From contig JBGSYJ010000227.1 in assembly GCA_041750915.1 (NCBI GenBank), forward strand, positions 1 through 5,848: a stretch of DNA of 5,848 nt. Direction: 5' to 3'. Source of the stretch: JBGSYJ01 sp041750915. GTDB lineage: Bacteria > Acidobacteriota > Thermoanaerobaculia > Gp7-AA8. Positions within the stretch are counted from its first letter, which is position 1; each line of letters opens with the position of its first letter. This document shows positions 1-5,658 of this stretch, in pieces. The notes under the pieces are model-generated. The model did no database searches and was not told the DNA's origin. It was given only the letters and a program-made list of their open reading frames with translations. The translations under genes were made by a program, and so were the position numbers.

Positions 1-2309
1 AACGATTCGTTGAACTCGAGACCCTTGAGGAGGTCGATCAGCGCGTCTTTTGATCCGCGACCCTGCGCGACCTGCCGTGGGCTCTTGCCCTTCAGTGCGG
101 GGATGGAATCGTCGAGCCAGCGTTCGTAATACTGATTCTTGTACTGAACCGCCATCGCCTGGAACTTCGGGTCGGGCGGTGCGTCTTCGAGCTCCTCGGA
201 AGGGGAGCGACTCGATGAGAGCGGATCCTCATGCGCGCGCGAATGGAACGGCGCGAACTCGCCGAGCGACTCTTCCAGCCGGCCGCGCATTTCATCGGCC
301 CGGCGGATGGAGTTGGTCTCGACGTCGAAGCCATTTTCCCCGACCTCGATCCTCGCGACGACCGTGCGATCGTCCAGGGAGTCCGGTTCCGGACGCGCGA
401 AGATGAACACGCTCTTCCGTCCTTCTTCCGGTTCCGACCACTCCATGGTGCCGATACGCCGCACCACTTCGTCGCGATCGGCTGGCCTGAAACGATACTG
501 TTCTGTGGTGAATATGAATGGATCACCATCCGTATTCGCAAGGCGCCGTCCTTCAACCCTCTCGTACGCGTCGTCGATCGCATCCTCCCAGAGGTCGAGC
601 AGGTCGCCGAATGCTTCGAGCCGCCGCAGCGTTTCCGGCGACACTTTTTTCCGCAGTTGAAAGCGCTGCCGGAAGGAGCGCACCGCCGCCGCGCCAGCCT
701 GCGGATCGAGCGACACGGGATACATCCCGCAGATCAGTGACTCGCCTTCGAAGTCGACGACACGGGCGAGCATCGTGGAACGGGGGCTTGCCGTGCGGGA
801 TCCGGCGACCTCGTGCACGAATCTCCGCTCACCGGTCAGCAGGTCGGCGAGGTGCAGTCCGCGGCCGGCCTCGACCTCGACGACTTCCCACACGGAGAGC
901 CATGCGCCTGCCTGCGCCTCGAGCCAGCCCCGCTCGATCGGTTTGAGGCGCCGCGACTCGGCCTCGAGGAACCATTCCACAAGCCTGCGTCCCTCGAAGT
1001 GCTCGCAGTACGCAAGCCACGCGACGGCGATCTGCAGCATCGTTTCCTCGGAGCCGAACATCTCCTCGATGACATCGCCGGCGTGGAAGCCGAAACGCTC
1101 GACGCCGAATGCAACGATCCGCACCGAGAGCCGGTTGTCGAGCTCGTGAAGCGGATGCTTCGCTGGCGCGTGCGTTGCCGCATCCTCGATTCCGAGGTGG
1201 CAGCGTTTGTATTTCTTTCCGCTGCCGCAGGGACACGGCTCGTTCCGTGCCACTTTGACCGGGGGCTGATCACGGAAGACCGGTTCTTCGTCGATGTCCT
1301 CTGCGAGATGCGAGAGGAACATGTCAGCGGCGGCATAGGGGGCAGTGATTGTCACAGTCACGTCATCATCGCCCGTGAACGACTCGCAGACTTCGTCCTC
1401 GGCGCCGGTTTCGAAAAACGATCCGTGACGTGCGAAGAACGCGCTGAAGCCTGCCGCGCATGCAGCCATGATCCGGTAATCGCGCTCATCGGGCACGATC
1501 GGCACCGAGTCCTGCATGATCAACAGGCTGGGGTAGGCCTTCGCACTGGCAACCGGCCACCGATGCGCCTTGATCTCACGGAGCATTGAGGGGGGTATGT
1601 ACCGCTTTTTCTCGAATGAGAGTGAACGAACTTGAGGCTCTCCACTCCGCCTTCGCAGGCCGAGCCCTTCCACTTCGGATGGCTCGGGAGGAGCGATGAC
1701 GAAGCCCTCGAAGGCCTCGACCGACCGGAAAAGAAGAAATCCGAAACTCTCGCCACCAGCGCCGATGACCGACAGACATGCGCCTTCGACGTCGAGCTCG
1801 GGGATGTCGATTCTGAGCACCTCCGAGTCGACCATTCGTCGCCAGGGAGACAGTCTGAACAGGATGCTCGACGCGGAGAACAAACGGCCGACGGTCTCGG
1901 GCGAGATCCCGCCCTCGAGATAGCTGGGCTCATCGTACGCGGCCAGAGACCTCTCGAACGCGGCGAAGGTCTCATCCAGTTCCGGTACGGGCGCGACGGT
2001 CACGGGTATGTCGATCGCGTTCCTCAGCTCGTCGGCAAGCCGTGGATCGGAAACGCGGATCCGGGAAGGCCGGCGGGGAGATCCCTCGCCCGGGTTTTTC
2101 ATCGCATCTTCGAGCGACTGCACGAATGAGACAGGATCTCGCGGATCCTCAATCGTTGAACCGACGATGACGCCTCGCGGCAGTTCGAGCCACAGGAAAG
2201 CGTCAGGATGAATCAGCGAGCCGTCTTCGTGAACTATCGACTTCATCGAGTACCGACCGCCGAGCCATTCGAGGTCCTCTTGACGGTGAAAAGGAATGAG
2301 GGAGCGCAT
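1..2309 (-). CDS. Large SEC-C zinc-motif protein with MbcA/ParS/Xre-like C-terminus (3' end outside window)
   Basis: The frame is open without a stop from the ATG at 2309 to the left edge (769 codons), so the C-terminus is missing. Residues 357-371 read EPCPCGSGKKYKRCH, the SEC-C zinc motif (ligands C359, C361, C370, H371) known from the SecA C-terminus and many unrelated proteins. About 110 residues later (468-520) comes a stretch common in large SEC-C proteins: a tryptophan-rich AWLSVWEVVEV, then LLTGERRFVHEV. At 727-769, YYERWLDDSIPALKGKSPRQ resembles the toxin-binding domain of MbcA/ParS/Xre antitoxins (DUF2384). The N-terminal 350 residues are acidic and unrecognised. Start choice: an in-frame TAG lies about 50 bases upstream, and ATG 2309 is the first ATG after it. 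There is no Shine-Dalgarno sequence, but a promoter fits a leaderless start. A later ATG at residue 22 is the alternative. The reading frame and SEC-C motif are certain; the cellular role is unknown. Confidence 0.88.
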   Translation of the reverse strand, partial: MRSLIPFHRQEDLEWLGGRYSMKSIVHEDGSLIHPDAFLWLELPRGVIVGSTIEDPRDPVSFVQSLEDAMKNPGEGSPRRPSRIRVSDPRLADELRNAIDIPVTVAPVPELDETFAAFERSLAAYDEPSYLEGGISPETVGRLFSASSILFRLSPWRRMVDSEVLRIDIPELDVEGACLSVIGAGGESFGFLLFRSVEAFEGFVIAPPEPSEVEGLGLRRRSGEPQVRSLSFEKKRYIPPSMLREIKAHRWPVASAKAYPSLLIMQDSVPIVPDERDYRIMAACAAGFSAFFARHGSFFETGAEDEVCESFTGDDDVTVTITAPYAAADMFLSHLAEDIDEEPVFRDQPPVKVARNEPCPCGSGKKYKRCHLGIEDAATHAPAKHPLHELDNRLSVRIVAFGVERFGFHAGDVIEEMFGSEETMLQIAVAWLAYCEHFEGRRLVEWFLEAESRRLKPIERGWLEAQAGAWLSVWEVVEVEAGRGLHLADLLTGERRFVHEVAGSRTASPRSTMLARVVDFEGESLICGMYPVSLDPQAGAAAVRSFRQRFQLRKKVSPETLRRLEAFGDLLDLWEDAIDDAYERVEGRRLANTDGDPFIFTTEQYRFRPADRDEVVRRIGTMEWSEPEEGRKSVFIFARPEPDSLDDRTVVARIEVGENGFDVETNSIRRADEMRGRLEESLGEFAPFHSRAHEDPLSSSRSPSEELEDAPPDPKFQAMAVQYKNQYYERWLDDSIPALKGKSPRQVAQGRGSKDALIDLLKGLEFNES

Positions 2310-2315
2310 TCGCGG

Positions 2316-2345
2316 ACTATGACGAGCGCCGAGGGTCGTCGTCAA
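2316..2345 (-). promoter_or_regulatory. Candidate promoter for the SEC-C gene, leaderless geometry
   Basis: Read on the minus strand, TTGACG (2345-2340) is followed after 18 bases by CATAGT (2321-2316), which matches TATAAT at four of six positions. Six bases then separate the hexamer from the ATG at 2309, so transcription would start at or beside the start codon. No purine-rich ribosome binding site is present, which agrees with a leaderless mRNA. This is inference from spacing and consensus only. Confidence 0.4.
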
Positions 2346-2434
2346 GAGGGAAAGGACAGGCTAACGCTTGCTGGAATGAAGCTCAACAATCGCCTCTGAT
2401 GAACAACCCCTACCAGGCAGGACGTGCAAGACTT

Positions 2435-2514
2435 GTCATCCTGAGCGCCAGCGAAGGATCAACTTGCGACGCTCCATCCCCGCAAGAAGATCCTTCGCTG
2501 GCGCTCAGGATGAC
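2435..2514. repeat. Perfect 26-bp inverted repeat, REP-like hairpin
   Basis: The left arm at 2435-2460 begins GTCATCCTGAGCGCCAGCGA and ends AAGGATC. The right arm at 2489-2514 is its exact reverse complement. The 28-base interior carries a second 6-bp pair, CTTGCG (2463-2468) with CGCAAG (2481-2486), so a 26-bp stem, a small AA/AA internal bulge and a 6-bp upper stem would form. The CATCCTGAGCG...GAAGGATC core is a recurrent intergenic palindrome in many bacterial genomes, comparable to REP elements. No transposase lies nearby. It would form a long RNA hairpin if transcribed, but there is no T-run after it. Confidence 0.85.
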
Positions 2515-2546
2515 ACCTTGTTCCTATCTCGCCACATTGACGGTCC

Positions 2547-2648
2547 GTCATTCACCGGCTCGGGATGGCACTTGCGCTCGAGCGTGCGTGCGGCGCAAAT
2601 CGATGTCTCGTAGCGGCGGATCGTCTCGCCGCGCTCGATTGCCGCAAG
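2547..2648. repeat. Possible decayed second copy of the intergenic hairpin
   Basis: The interior pair seen in the first hairpin recurs as CTTGCG (2571-2576) and CGCAAG (2643-2648), now 66 bases apart. It is preceded by GTCATTC (2547-2553), which resembles the start of the left arm at 2435. In between are GCGGCG (2613-2618) and CGCCGC (2627-2632), which can pair. I read this as a diverged left arm partnered with the intact right-arm copy at 2651-2675; the similarity is partial. Confidence 0.3.
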
Positions 2649-2676
2649 ATGATCCTTCGCTGCGCTCAGGATGACA
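2643..2676. repeat. Third copy of the REP-like repeat arm
   Basis: This copy has the same orientation as the right arm at 2489-2514. It begins GATCCTTCGCTGCGCTCAGG at 2651 and ends ATGAC at 2675. It differs from the other copies by one missing G in the GCTGGCGC segment. The flank CGCAAGA at 2643-2649 is also shared with the copy at 2481-2487, so the repeated unit is about 34 bases and extends beyond the arm. Confidence 0.8.
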
Positions 2677-2751
2677 GCCTTTTCAGCTCGTGCCTGCGGG
2701 CACCGTCGGGGTTGTCGCTCCAGGTGTCGTACGTCTTTACGATTCGGAAGA

Positions 2752-2775
2752 GGCAGGGCCTGGGAAGGCCCTGCC
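2752..2775. repeat. GC-rich 9-bp hairpin
   Basis: GGCAGGGCC (2752-2760) and GGCCCTGCC (2767-2775) form a perfect 9-bp stem with a TGGGAA loop. There is no T-run on either strand and no gene ends here, so an intrinsic terminator role is doubtful. It lies about 95 bases upstream of the MBL gene and could be in its leader if transcription begins further upstream. Confidence 0.6.
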
Positions 2776-2810
2776 ACATGTTGCGGTCTCCATATGGGCG
2801 GGAGGGGCTC

Positions 2811-2837
2811 AGAACTCAGAACTCACAACTCACAACT
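2811..2837. repeat. Short tandem repeat, nearly four 7-bp units
   Basis: Two units AGAACTC are followed by ACAACTC and a truncated ACAACT, giving 27 bases of the pattern A(G/C)AACTC. It lies 33 bases before the MBL start codon. Such short tandem repeats are prone to gaining or losing units, but here it is non-coding under the chosen start. Confidence 0.8.
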
Positions 2838-2869
2838 GGGTGGGCTGGCGGTCGTGGGATGATTGGGGC

Positions 2870-4024
2870 ATGATTCGAACGAAACGAAAGTCGCGGCGGA
2901 AACTTGTTGCGGTCACGGTTGGTCTGTCGGTCGCCGCGGTCGTCGTCGTGCTGCTCCGTTCCACGGACTGGCTTGCATCGCTGGGCGGGCGCGTCAAGGG
3001 GGATCGGCTCGAGCGCGCACGTGAATCTCCTCAGTATGGGGAATCGAAGTTTCGGAATCCGCAGCCGACGAAGATGGCCACCGGGTCGTTTGTCGAGATG
3101 GCGCGACGGCAGTTTCTCGGAGGCGAGCAGCGTGAGCCGCTGGGAACCATCCCCGTGGTTGCGAGAACGGCGAGCGATTACACCGCGCCGCCTGCCTCCG
3201 GCCTCCGCGCGACGTGGATCGGATGGTCTTCGGTGCTCGTCGAGATCGAGGGACACACTGTGCTCACCGATCCGATCTGGAGCGAGCGCTGTTCGCCCTC
3301 GACGCTCATCGGTCCGAAGCGTTTTCATCCGCCGCCGATGCCGCTGAGCGAGCTGCCGATGATCGATGCGGTGGTGATCTCACACGACCACTACGATCAT
3401 CTCGACATGCCTGCGATCCGCGCACTCGCCGCGCGCGGCACGCACTTCGTCGTTCCGCTGGGGATCGGCGCGCATCTCGACGCCTGGGATGTGCCGGCGG
3501 CGCAGATTCATGAGCTGGACTGGAATGAGAGCTTCGATCTCGATGGGCTCGAGATCACGGCGACTCCCGCGCGTCACTACAGCGGCCGCAACCCGATCTA
3601 CAAGGATGAAACGCTCTGGGCCTCGTGGGTGGTCAAGGGTGCGAAGCATCGCGTCTTCTTCAGCGGGGACAGCGGATACTCCGATGTGTTTCGCGCGATC
3701 GGCGCGGAGCATGGACCGTTCGATCTGACTCTGATCAAGATCGGCGCTTCGGATCCGACCTGGTCGGAGATTCATATGACGCCGGAGCAAGCCATTCAGA
3801 CACATCATGATGTGCGCGGCCGCGTCCTTCTTCCCGTTCACTGGGCGACCTTCAACCTCGGGTTTCATGCGTGGCGTGAACCGGTGGATCGCGCGGTCGC
3901 GGCGGCCGAAATGTCTGATGCGACGATCGTCGTGCCGAGACCGGGCGAGCTCGTCGAGCCGGGAGCGGTTTCGCCGGAAGTGGAGCCGTGGTGGGTGGGG
4001 GCGGCGGAAGACGCAGGGAAGTGA
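2870..4024 (+). CDS. Membrane-anchored MBL-fold hydrolase, NAPE-PLD type
   Basis: This 384-residue protein belongs to the metallo-beta-lactamase superfamily and most resembles N-acylphosphatidylethanolamine phospholipase D. The metal site is complete: the HxHxDH motif in SHDHYDHLD (H172, H174, D176, H177), H236 in PARHYSGR, D267 in SGDSGYSD and H324 in LPVHWATF. NAPE-PLD hallmarks also appear, namely LTDPIWSERCSPS, IGPKRFHPPP, ELPMIDAVVISH and GPFDLTLIKIGA. Substrates of bacterial members are mostly untested; a phosphodiester of a membrane lipid is the family-based guess. Residues 1-11 are rich in Lys/Arg and 12-29 form one hydrophobic helix, predicting an N-terminal anchor with the enzyme domain outside the cytoplasm. 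I chose ATG 2870 because it gives this clean anchor; the frame is open back to an ATG at 2690, but that stretch covers intergenic repeats. Shine-Dalgarno support is poor. No operon partner is visible. Confidence 0.93.
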   Translation: MIRTKRKSRRKLVAVTVGLSVAAVVVVLLRSTDWLASLGGRVKGDRLERARESPQYGESKFRNPQPTKMATGSFVEMARRQFLGGEQREPLGTIPVVARTASDYTAPPASGLRATWIGWSSVLVEIEGHTVLTDPIWSERCSPSTLIGPKRFHPPPMPLSELPMIDAVVISHDHYDHLDMPAIRALAARGTHFVVPLGIGAHLDAWDVPAAQIHELDWNESFDLDGLEITATPARHYSGRNPIYKDETLWASWVVKGAKHRVFFSGDSGYSDVFRAIGAEHGPFDLTLIKIGASDPTWSEIHMTPEQAIQTHHDVRGRVLLPVHWATFNLGFHAWREPVDRAVAAAEMSDATIVVPRPGELVEPGAVSPEVEPWWVGAAEDAGK

Positions 4025-4057
4025 TTCCCGAGCACGCGAAGACGCGCCCGGATGCAA

Positions 4058-4134
4058 GGGGAGAGGGGCTGAGCAGGCAATTCGAATGCAAGCGATTGGC
4101 AGGAGAAGCGGCAAGCCCTCAGCGCCCCTCTCCC
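4058..4134. terminator. Long stem-loop just after the MBL gene
   Basis: GGGAGAGGGGCTGAG (4059-4073) pairs with CTCAGCGCCCCTCTCCC (4118-4134) over 15 bp, with a 2-base bulge (GC) on the right side and a loop of about 44 bases. It lies 34 bases after the MBL stop codon. The long loop and missing T-run make it an atypical terminator; it may instead be a transcript-end stabiliser or an intergenic repeat of the GGGGAGAGGGG family seen in many GC-rich genomes. Confidence 0.5.
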
Positions 4135-4184
4135 GGCGCGCGACGATCTGGCAAGTCCTAGAAGTCAGCTCGGATCGCGCGCCA

Positions 4185-4212
4185 CCCTCTCCCCGACTTC
4201 GCGGGGAGAGGG
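4185..4212. terminator. Compact GC hairpin between convergent genes, likely bidirectional terminator
   Basis: CCCTCTCCCCG (4185-4195) and CGGGGAGAGGG (4202-4212) form a perfect 11-bp stem with a 6-base ACTTCG loop. It is 34 bases beyond the protease stop codon and 160 beyond the MBL stop codon, between two genes that face each other, which is where a shared terminator would be expected. Neither strand has a clear T-run, so the efficiency is uncertain. The same sequence module builds the stem-loop at 4058-4134. Confidence 0.55.
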
Positions 4213-4246
4213 AGAGCACTGCATTGCTTTGGCTTCGCGCGATGAT

Positions 4247-5422
4247 CTACGGGGCAGCGTGCCCGACGGCGTGGCCACGTACGACGGCGCCTTCGAGCGC
4301 TGCGAAGTTCAGCGATGCAAAGTTCACCGCGGGGAACATCAGGGTGCAGGGGGAAACGTCGCCGGGGCCGGCGCTCGTCAGCATCCCCTCGGCGCAGTTC
4401 GCGTAGTGATGGTGCGCGCCCATCAGATGTCCGATCTCGTGGGCGATCACTTCAGACGCAGCGTCGACGTTCGGATTCAGCCCCATCGAGTTCAGCGTCC
4501 CGGTCGTGCCGGTCTGCGGATTCTCGATGTTGCGAATGTCAGAGGCGACGAAGAAGGACGTCTCGTCCCAGCGAATGCCTCCGATGCAATCGGCCTGGCC
4601 GACAACCGTGCCCGCGCCGCCCGTGGCGCTTTGCATCTCTTTGTTCGTGAATACGCCGACGATGTCGATGCCTTTCGGCGGCTTGCCGCCGACTGTGTTC
4701 TTCGCTGCCGTGAGGATCTCGGTGGAAACCGATGTGTTGAACGTCACGGTCTTCGTCTTCTTGAGAACCAGATCGATGTTGAGGGGCCTGTAGGATTCCG
4801 CGGCTCTCGCGATCAGTTGCTGAGCAACCGCGGCGTCGGTGCCGTCGAGCAGCATCATCACCGAAAGCTCTACGCGCTGACCTGTGTCGAGGACCGGCAG
4901 GGAGATCGCCGCGGGGATGGGCTCGAGACATTCGCTGACCACGTCCACCGCCTGATTGCGCGTTGCCTGCGCGACACCGCTGTAGGTCGAGCCGGCGCCG
5001 ACCAGATAAGCCTGGACGCGGATGTCGTAGTAAGCCGACGTGCCGTTCTCGATGACCACCGACTCTCTGCCGCCTTCGCTGGCCGACTCGGCGATCTGCG
5101 TGCCGGTGTCATCGTAGACGTGAAGGTCGTAGTCGTCGGCCTCGAACCCCGTATCCGGCGCGATCGCGATGAGGATCTGCTTGATCCCGTTCGAGGAGAC
5201 GGTGAGGCGGTACTGATCGCACGTCGGACTGCCGAGCTCGCAAGGGCCTTTGATGAGACCGAGAGTTGTCGCTGGGTTGGATACGTAGAAAGGACCGCCG
5301 TTCCATGTGGCCTCGTCCCCCTGTCTGGAGATTTCGCCGCTCTCCGGCTCGGCCGCTACCGCTGGGAGAACAAGAAGACAACATACGACAAGCACAAGCG
5401 AAACGTAGCGTGGAGACTTCAT
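4247..5422 (-). CDS. Secreted metzincin-type zinc metalloprotease with N-terminal PPC-like domain
   Basis: This 391-residue protein is an exported zinc endopeptidase of the metzincin clan, closest in style to reprolysin-like (M12) bacterial proteases. Residues 1-24 are a signal peptide (positive MKSPR, hydrophobic core, AVAA before EPES). Residues 36-155 look like a bacterial pre-peptidase C-terminal (PPC) beta-sandwich: WNGGPFYVSNPATT, CDQYRLTV, DDYDLHVYDDTG, YYDIRVQAY. The catalytic part spans about 175-391, with HEIGHLMGAHH giving the HExxHxxGxxH site (H328, H332, H338 as zinc ligands, E329 as catalytic base) and M362 in CTLMFP as the Met-turn. C343 and C359 lie on either side of that turn segment and may form a disulfide. 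The start at 5422 is chosen over an ATG 12 codons upstream because GAGGAGG sits 5 bases before it and the signal peptide begins there. A TetR gene is divergent. The natural substrate is unknown. Confidence 0.93.
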   Translation of the reverse strand: MKSPRYVSLVLVVCCLLVLPAVAAEPESGEISRQGDEATWNGGPFYVSNPATTLGLIKGPCELGSPTCDQYRLTVSSNGIKQILIAIAPDTGFEADDYDLHVYDDTGTQIAESASEGGRESVVIENGTSAYYDIRVQAYLVGAGSTYSGVAQATRNQAVDVVSECLEPIPAAISLPVLDTGQRVELSVMMLLDGTDAAVAQQLIARAAESYRPLNIDLVLKKTKTVTFNTSVSTEILTAAKNTVGGKPPKGIDIVGVFTNKEMQSATGGAGTVVGQADCIGGIRWDETSFFVASDIRNIENPQTGTTGTLNSMGLNPNVDAASEVIAHEIGHLMGAHHHYANCAEGMLTSAGPGDVSPCTLMFPAVNFASLNFAALEGAVVRGHAVGHAAP

Positions 5423-5427
5423 TGGAT

Positions 5428-5434
5428 CCTCCTC
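5428..5434 (-). promoter_or_regulatory. Strong ribosome binding site of the protease gene
   Basis: On the minus strand GAGGAGG lies 5 bases before the ATG at 5422. It decides the start of the protease and is the only clear Shine-Dalgarno sequence in the window. Confidence 0.85.
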
Positions 5435-5441
5435 AAGGTTT

Positions 5442-5456
5442 GGTAGTAGTATCGCC
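5442..5456. promoter_or_regulatory. Weak operator-like half-site
   Basis: GGTAGTAGTATCGCC begins with the GGTAGTA half-site found in the palindrome at 5464-5483, but its right half is degenerate. It lies just upstream of the protease ribosome binding site. Its inclusion in the operator family is tentative. Confidence 0.3.
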
Positions 5457-5463
5457 ATGTATT

Positions 5464-5483
5464 GGTAGTACAGCTACTACTGG
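5464..5483. promoter_or_regulatory. Palindromic operator candidate in the protease leader
   Basis: GTAGTA (5465-5470) and TACTAC (5475-5480) form a perfect 6-bp inverted repeat around CAGC. The site also aligns with the pattern GGTnGTAnnnCTAC shared with the sites at 5633 and 5672. It lies inside the predicted untranslated leader of the protease mRNA, so it could act as a DNA roadblock site or as an RNA hairpin. Confidence 0.55.
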
Positions 5484-5567
5484 CCTCAGCAAAACGAAGG
5501 CCAGAATGTTAAATTCAAGCGCGGCATGCGGATCGCCGACTGAGCCGGTGAGGGAGCGAACCCGCGT

Positions 5568-5579
5568 GGTAGCACTACC
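5568..5579. promoter_or_regulatory. Palindromic operator candidate at the protease transcription start
   Basis: GGTAGCACTACC is an inverted repeat with 5-bp arms GGTAG and CTACC around CA. The spacing is 3 bases shorter than in the sites at 5633 and 5672, but the half-sites are the same. It lies where transcription from the predicted protease promoter at 5614-5585 would begin, a standard position for repression. Confidence 0.55.
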
Positions 5580-5584
5580 TGCGA

Positions 5585-5614
5585 ACACTAGTTGTATTGC
5601 TTTCAATTTGTCAA
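5585..5614 (-). promoter_or_regulatory. Candidate sigma-70-type promoter of the protease gene
   Basis: On the minus strand a perfect TTGACA (-35) at 5614-5609 is followed after 18 bases by TAGTGT at 5590-5585, a weak -10 matching three of six positions. The predicted start near 5578 gives a leader of about 155 bases. A weak -10 beside a perfect -35 would suit a regulated promoter. No experiment supports the assignment. Confidence 0.4.
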
Positions 5615-5632
5615 CAGGAATGTCACACATGT

Positions 5633-5647
5633 GGTCGTATGACTACC
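5633..5647. promoter_or_regulatory. Operator candidate, first copy of a 15-bp direct repeat
   Basis: GGTCGTATGACTACC is an imperfect palindrome (GGTnGT, three central bases, ACnACC). Its core GTCGTATGACTACCA (5634-5648) is repeated exactly at 5673-5687, 39 bases away. It lies upstream of both the TetR gene and the protease promoter, so a bound protein could affect either. Confidence 0.65.
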
Positions 5648-5658
5648 AGAAGGTCGAA

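Larger units (their letters stand above)
2310..2869. other. Repeat-rich intergenic region between divergent genes
   Basis: These 560 bases separate the divergent SEC-C and MBL genes, and I find no convincing gene here. The region holds the SEC-C promoter, a perfect 26-bp inverted repeat with a further copy, a possible decayed second hairpin, a GC-rich 9-bp hairpin and a 7-bp tandem repeat. The frame of the MBL gene stays open back to 2690, but those 60 codons run straight through the hairpin and tandem repeat and look like non-coding sequence. Confidence 0.7.

Noticed and set aside
813..1589. A 258-codon plus-strand open frame
   Set aside because: It lies opposite the SEC-C motif and conserved stretches of the minus-strand gene, and shows no recognisable domain.
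2399..2674. Small plus-strand gene of 91 codons
   Set aside because: Most of it consists of the inverted repeat and its third copy; translation of REP-like DNA commonly yields such false frames.
2690..2869. Longer start for the MBL hydrolase
   Set aside because: The extra 60 codons cross a GC hairpin and a 7-bp tandem repeat and would bury the positively charged membrane-anchor start inside the protein.
3380..4219. A 279-codon minus-strand open frame
   Set aside because: It is antisense to the metal-binding half of the MBL gene and runs into the intergenic hairpins; its composition is arginine-rich without motifs.
4229..5446. A 405-codon plus-strand open frame opposite the protease gene
   Set aside because: It is antisense to a gene with a signal peptide, a strong ribosome binding site and a full HExxHxxGxxH site. 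Its translation is rich in Arg, Val and Asp without any recognisable motif, as expected of a GC-rich shadow frame.
5433..5630. A 65-codon minus-strand open frame upstream of the protease
   Set aside because: It spans the palindromes and predicted promoter, has no ribosome binding site that I can see and no recognisable features; more likely a chance frame in control DNA.
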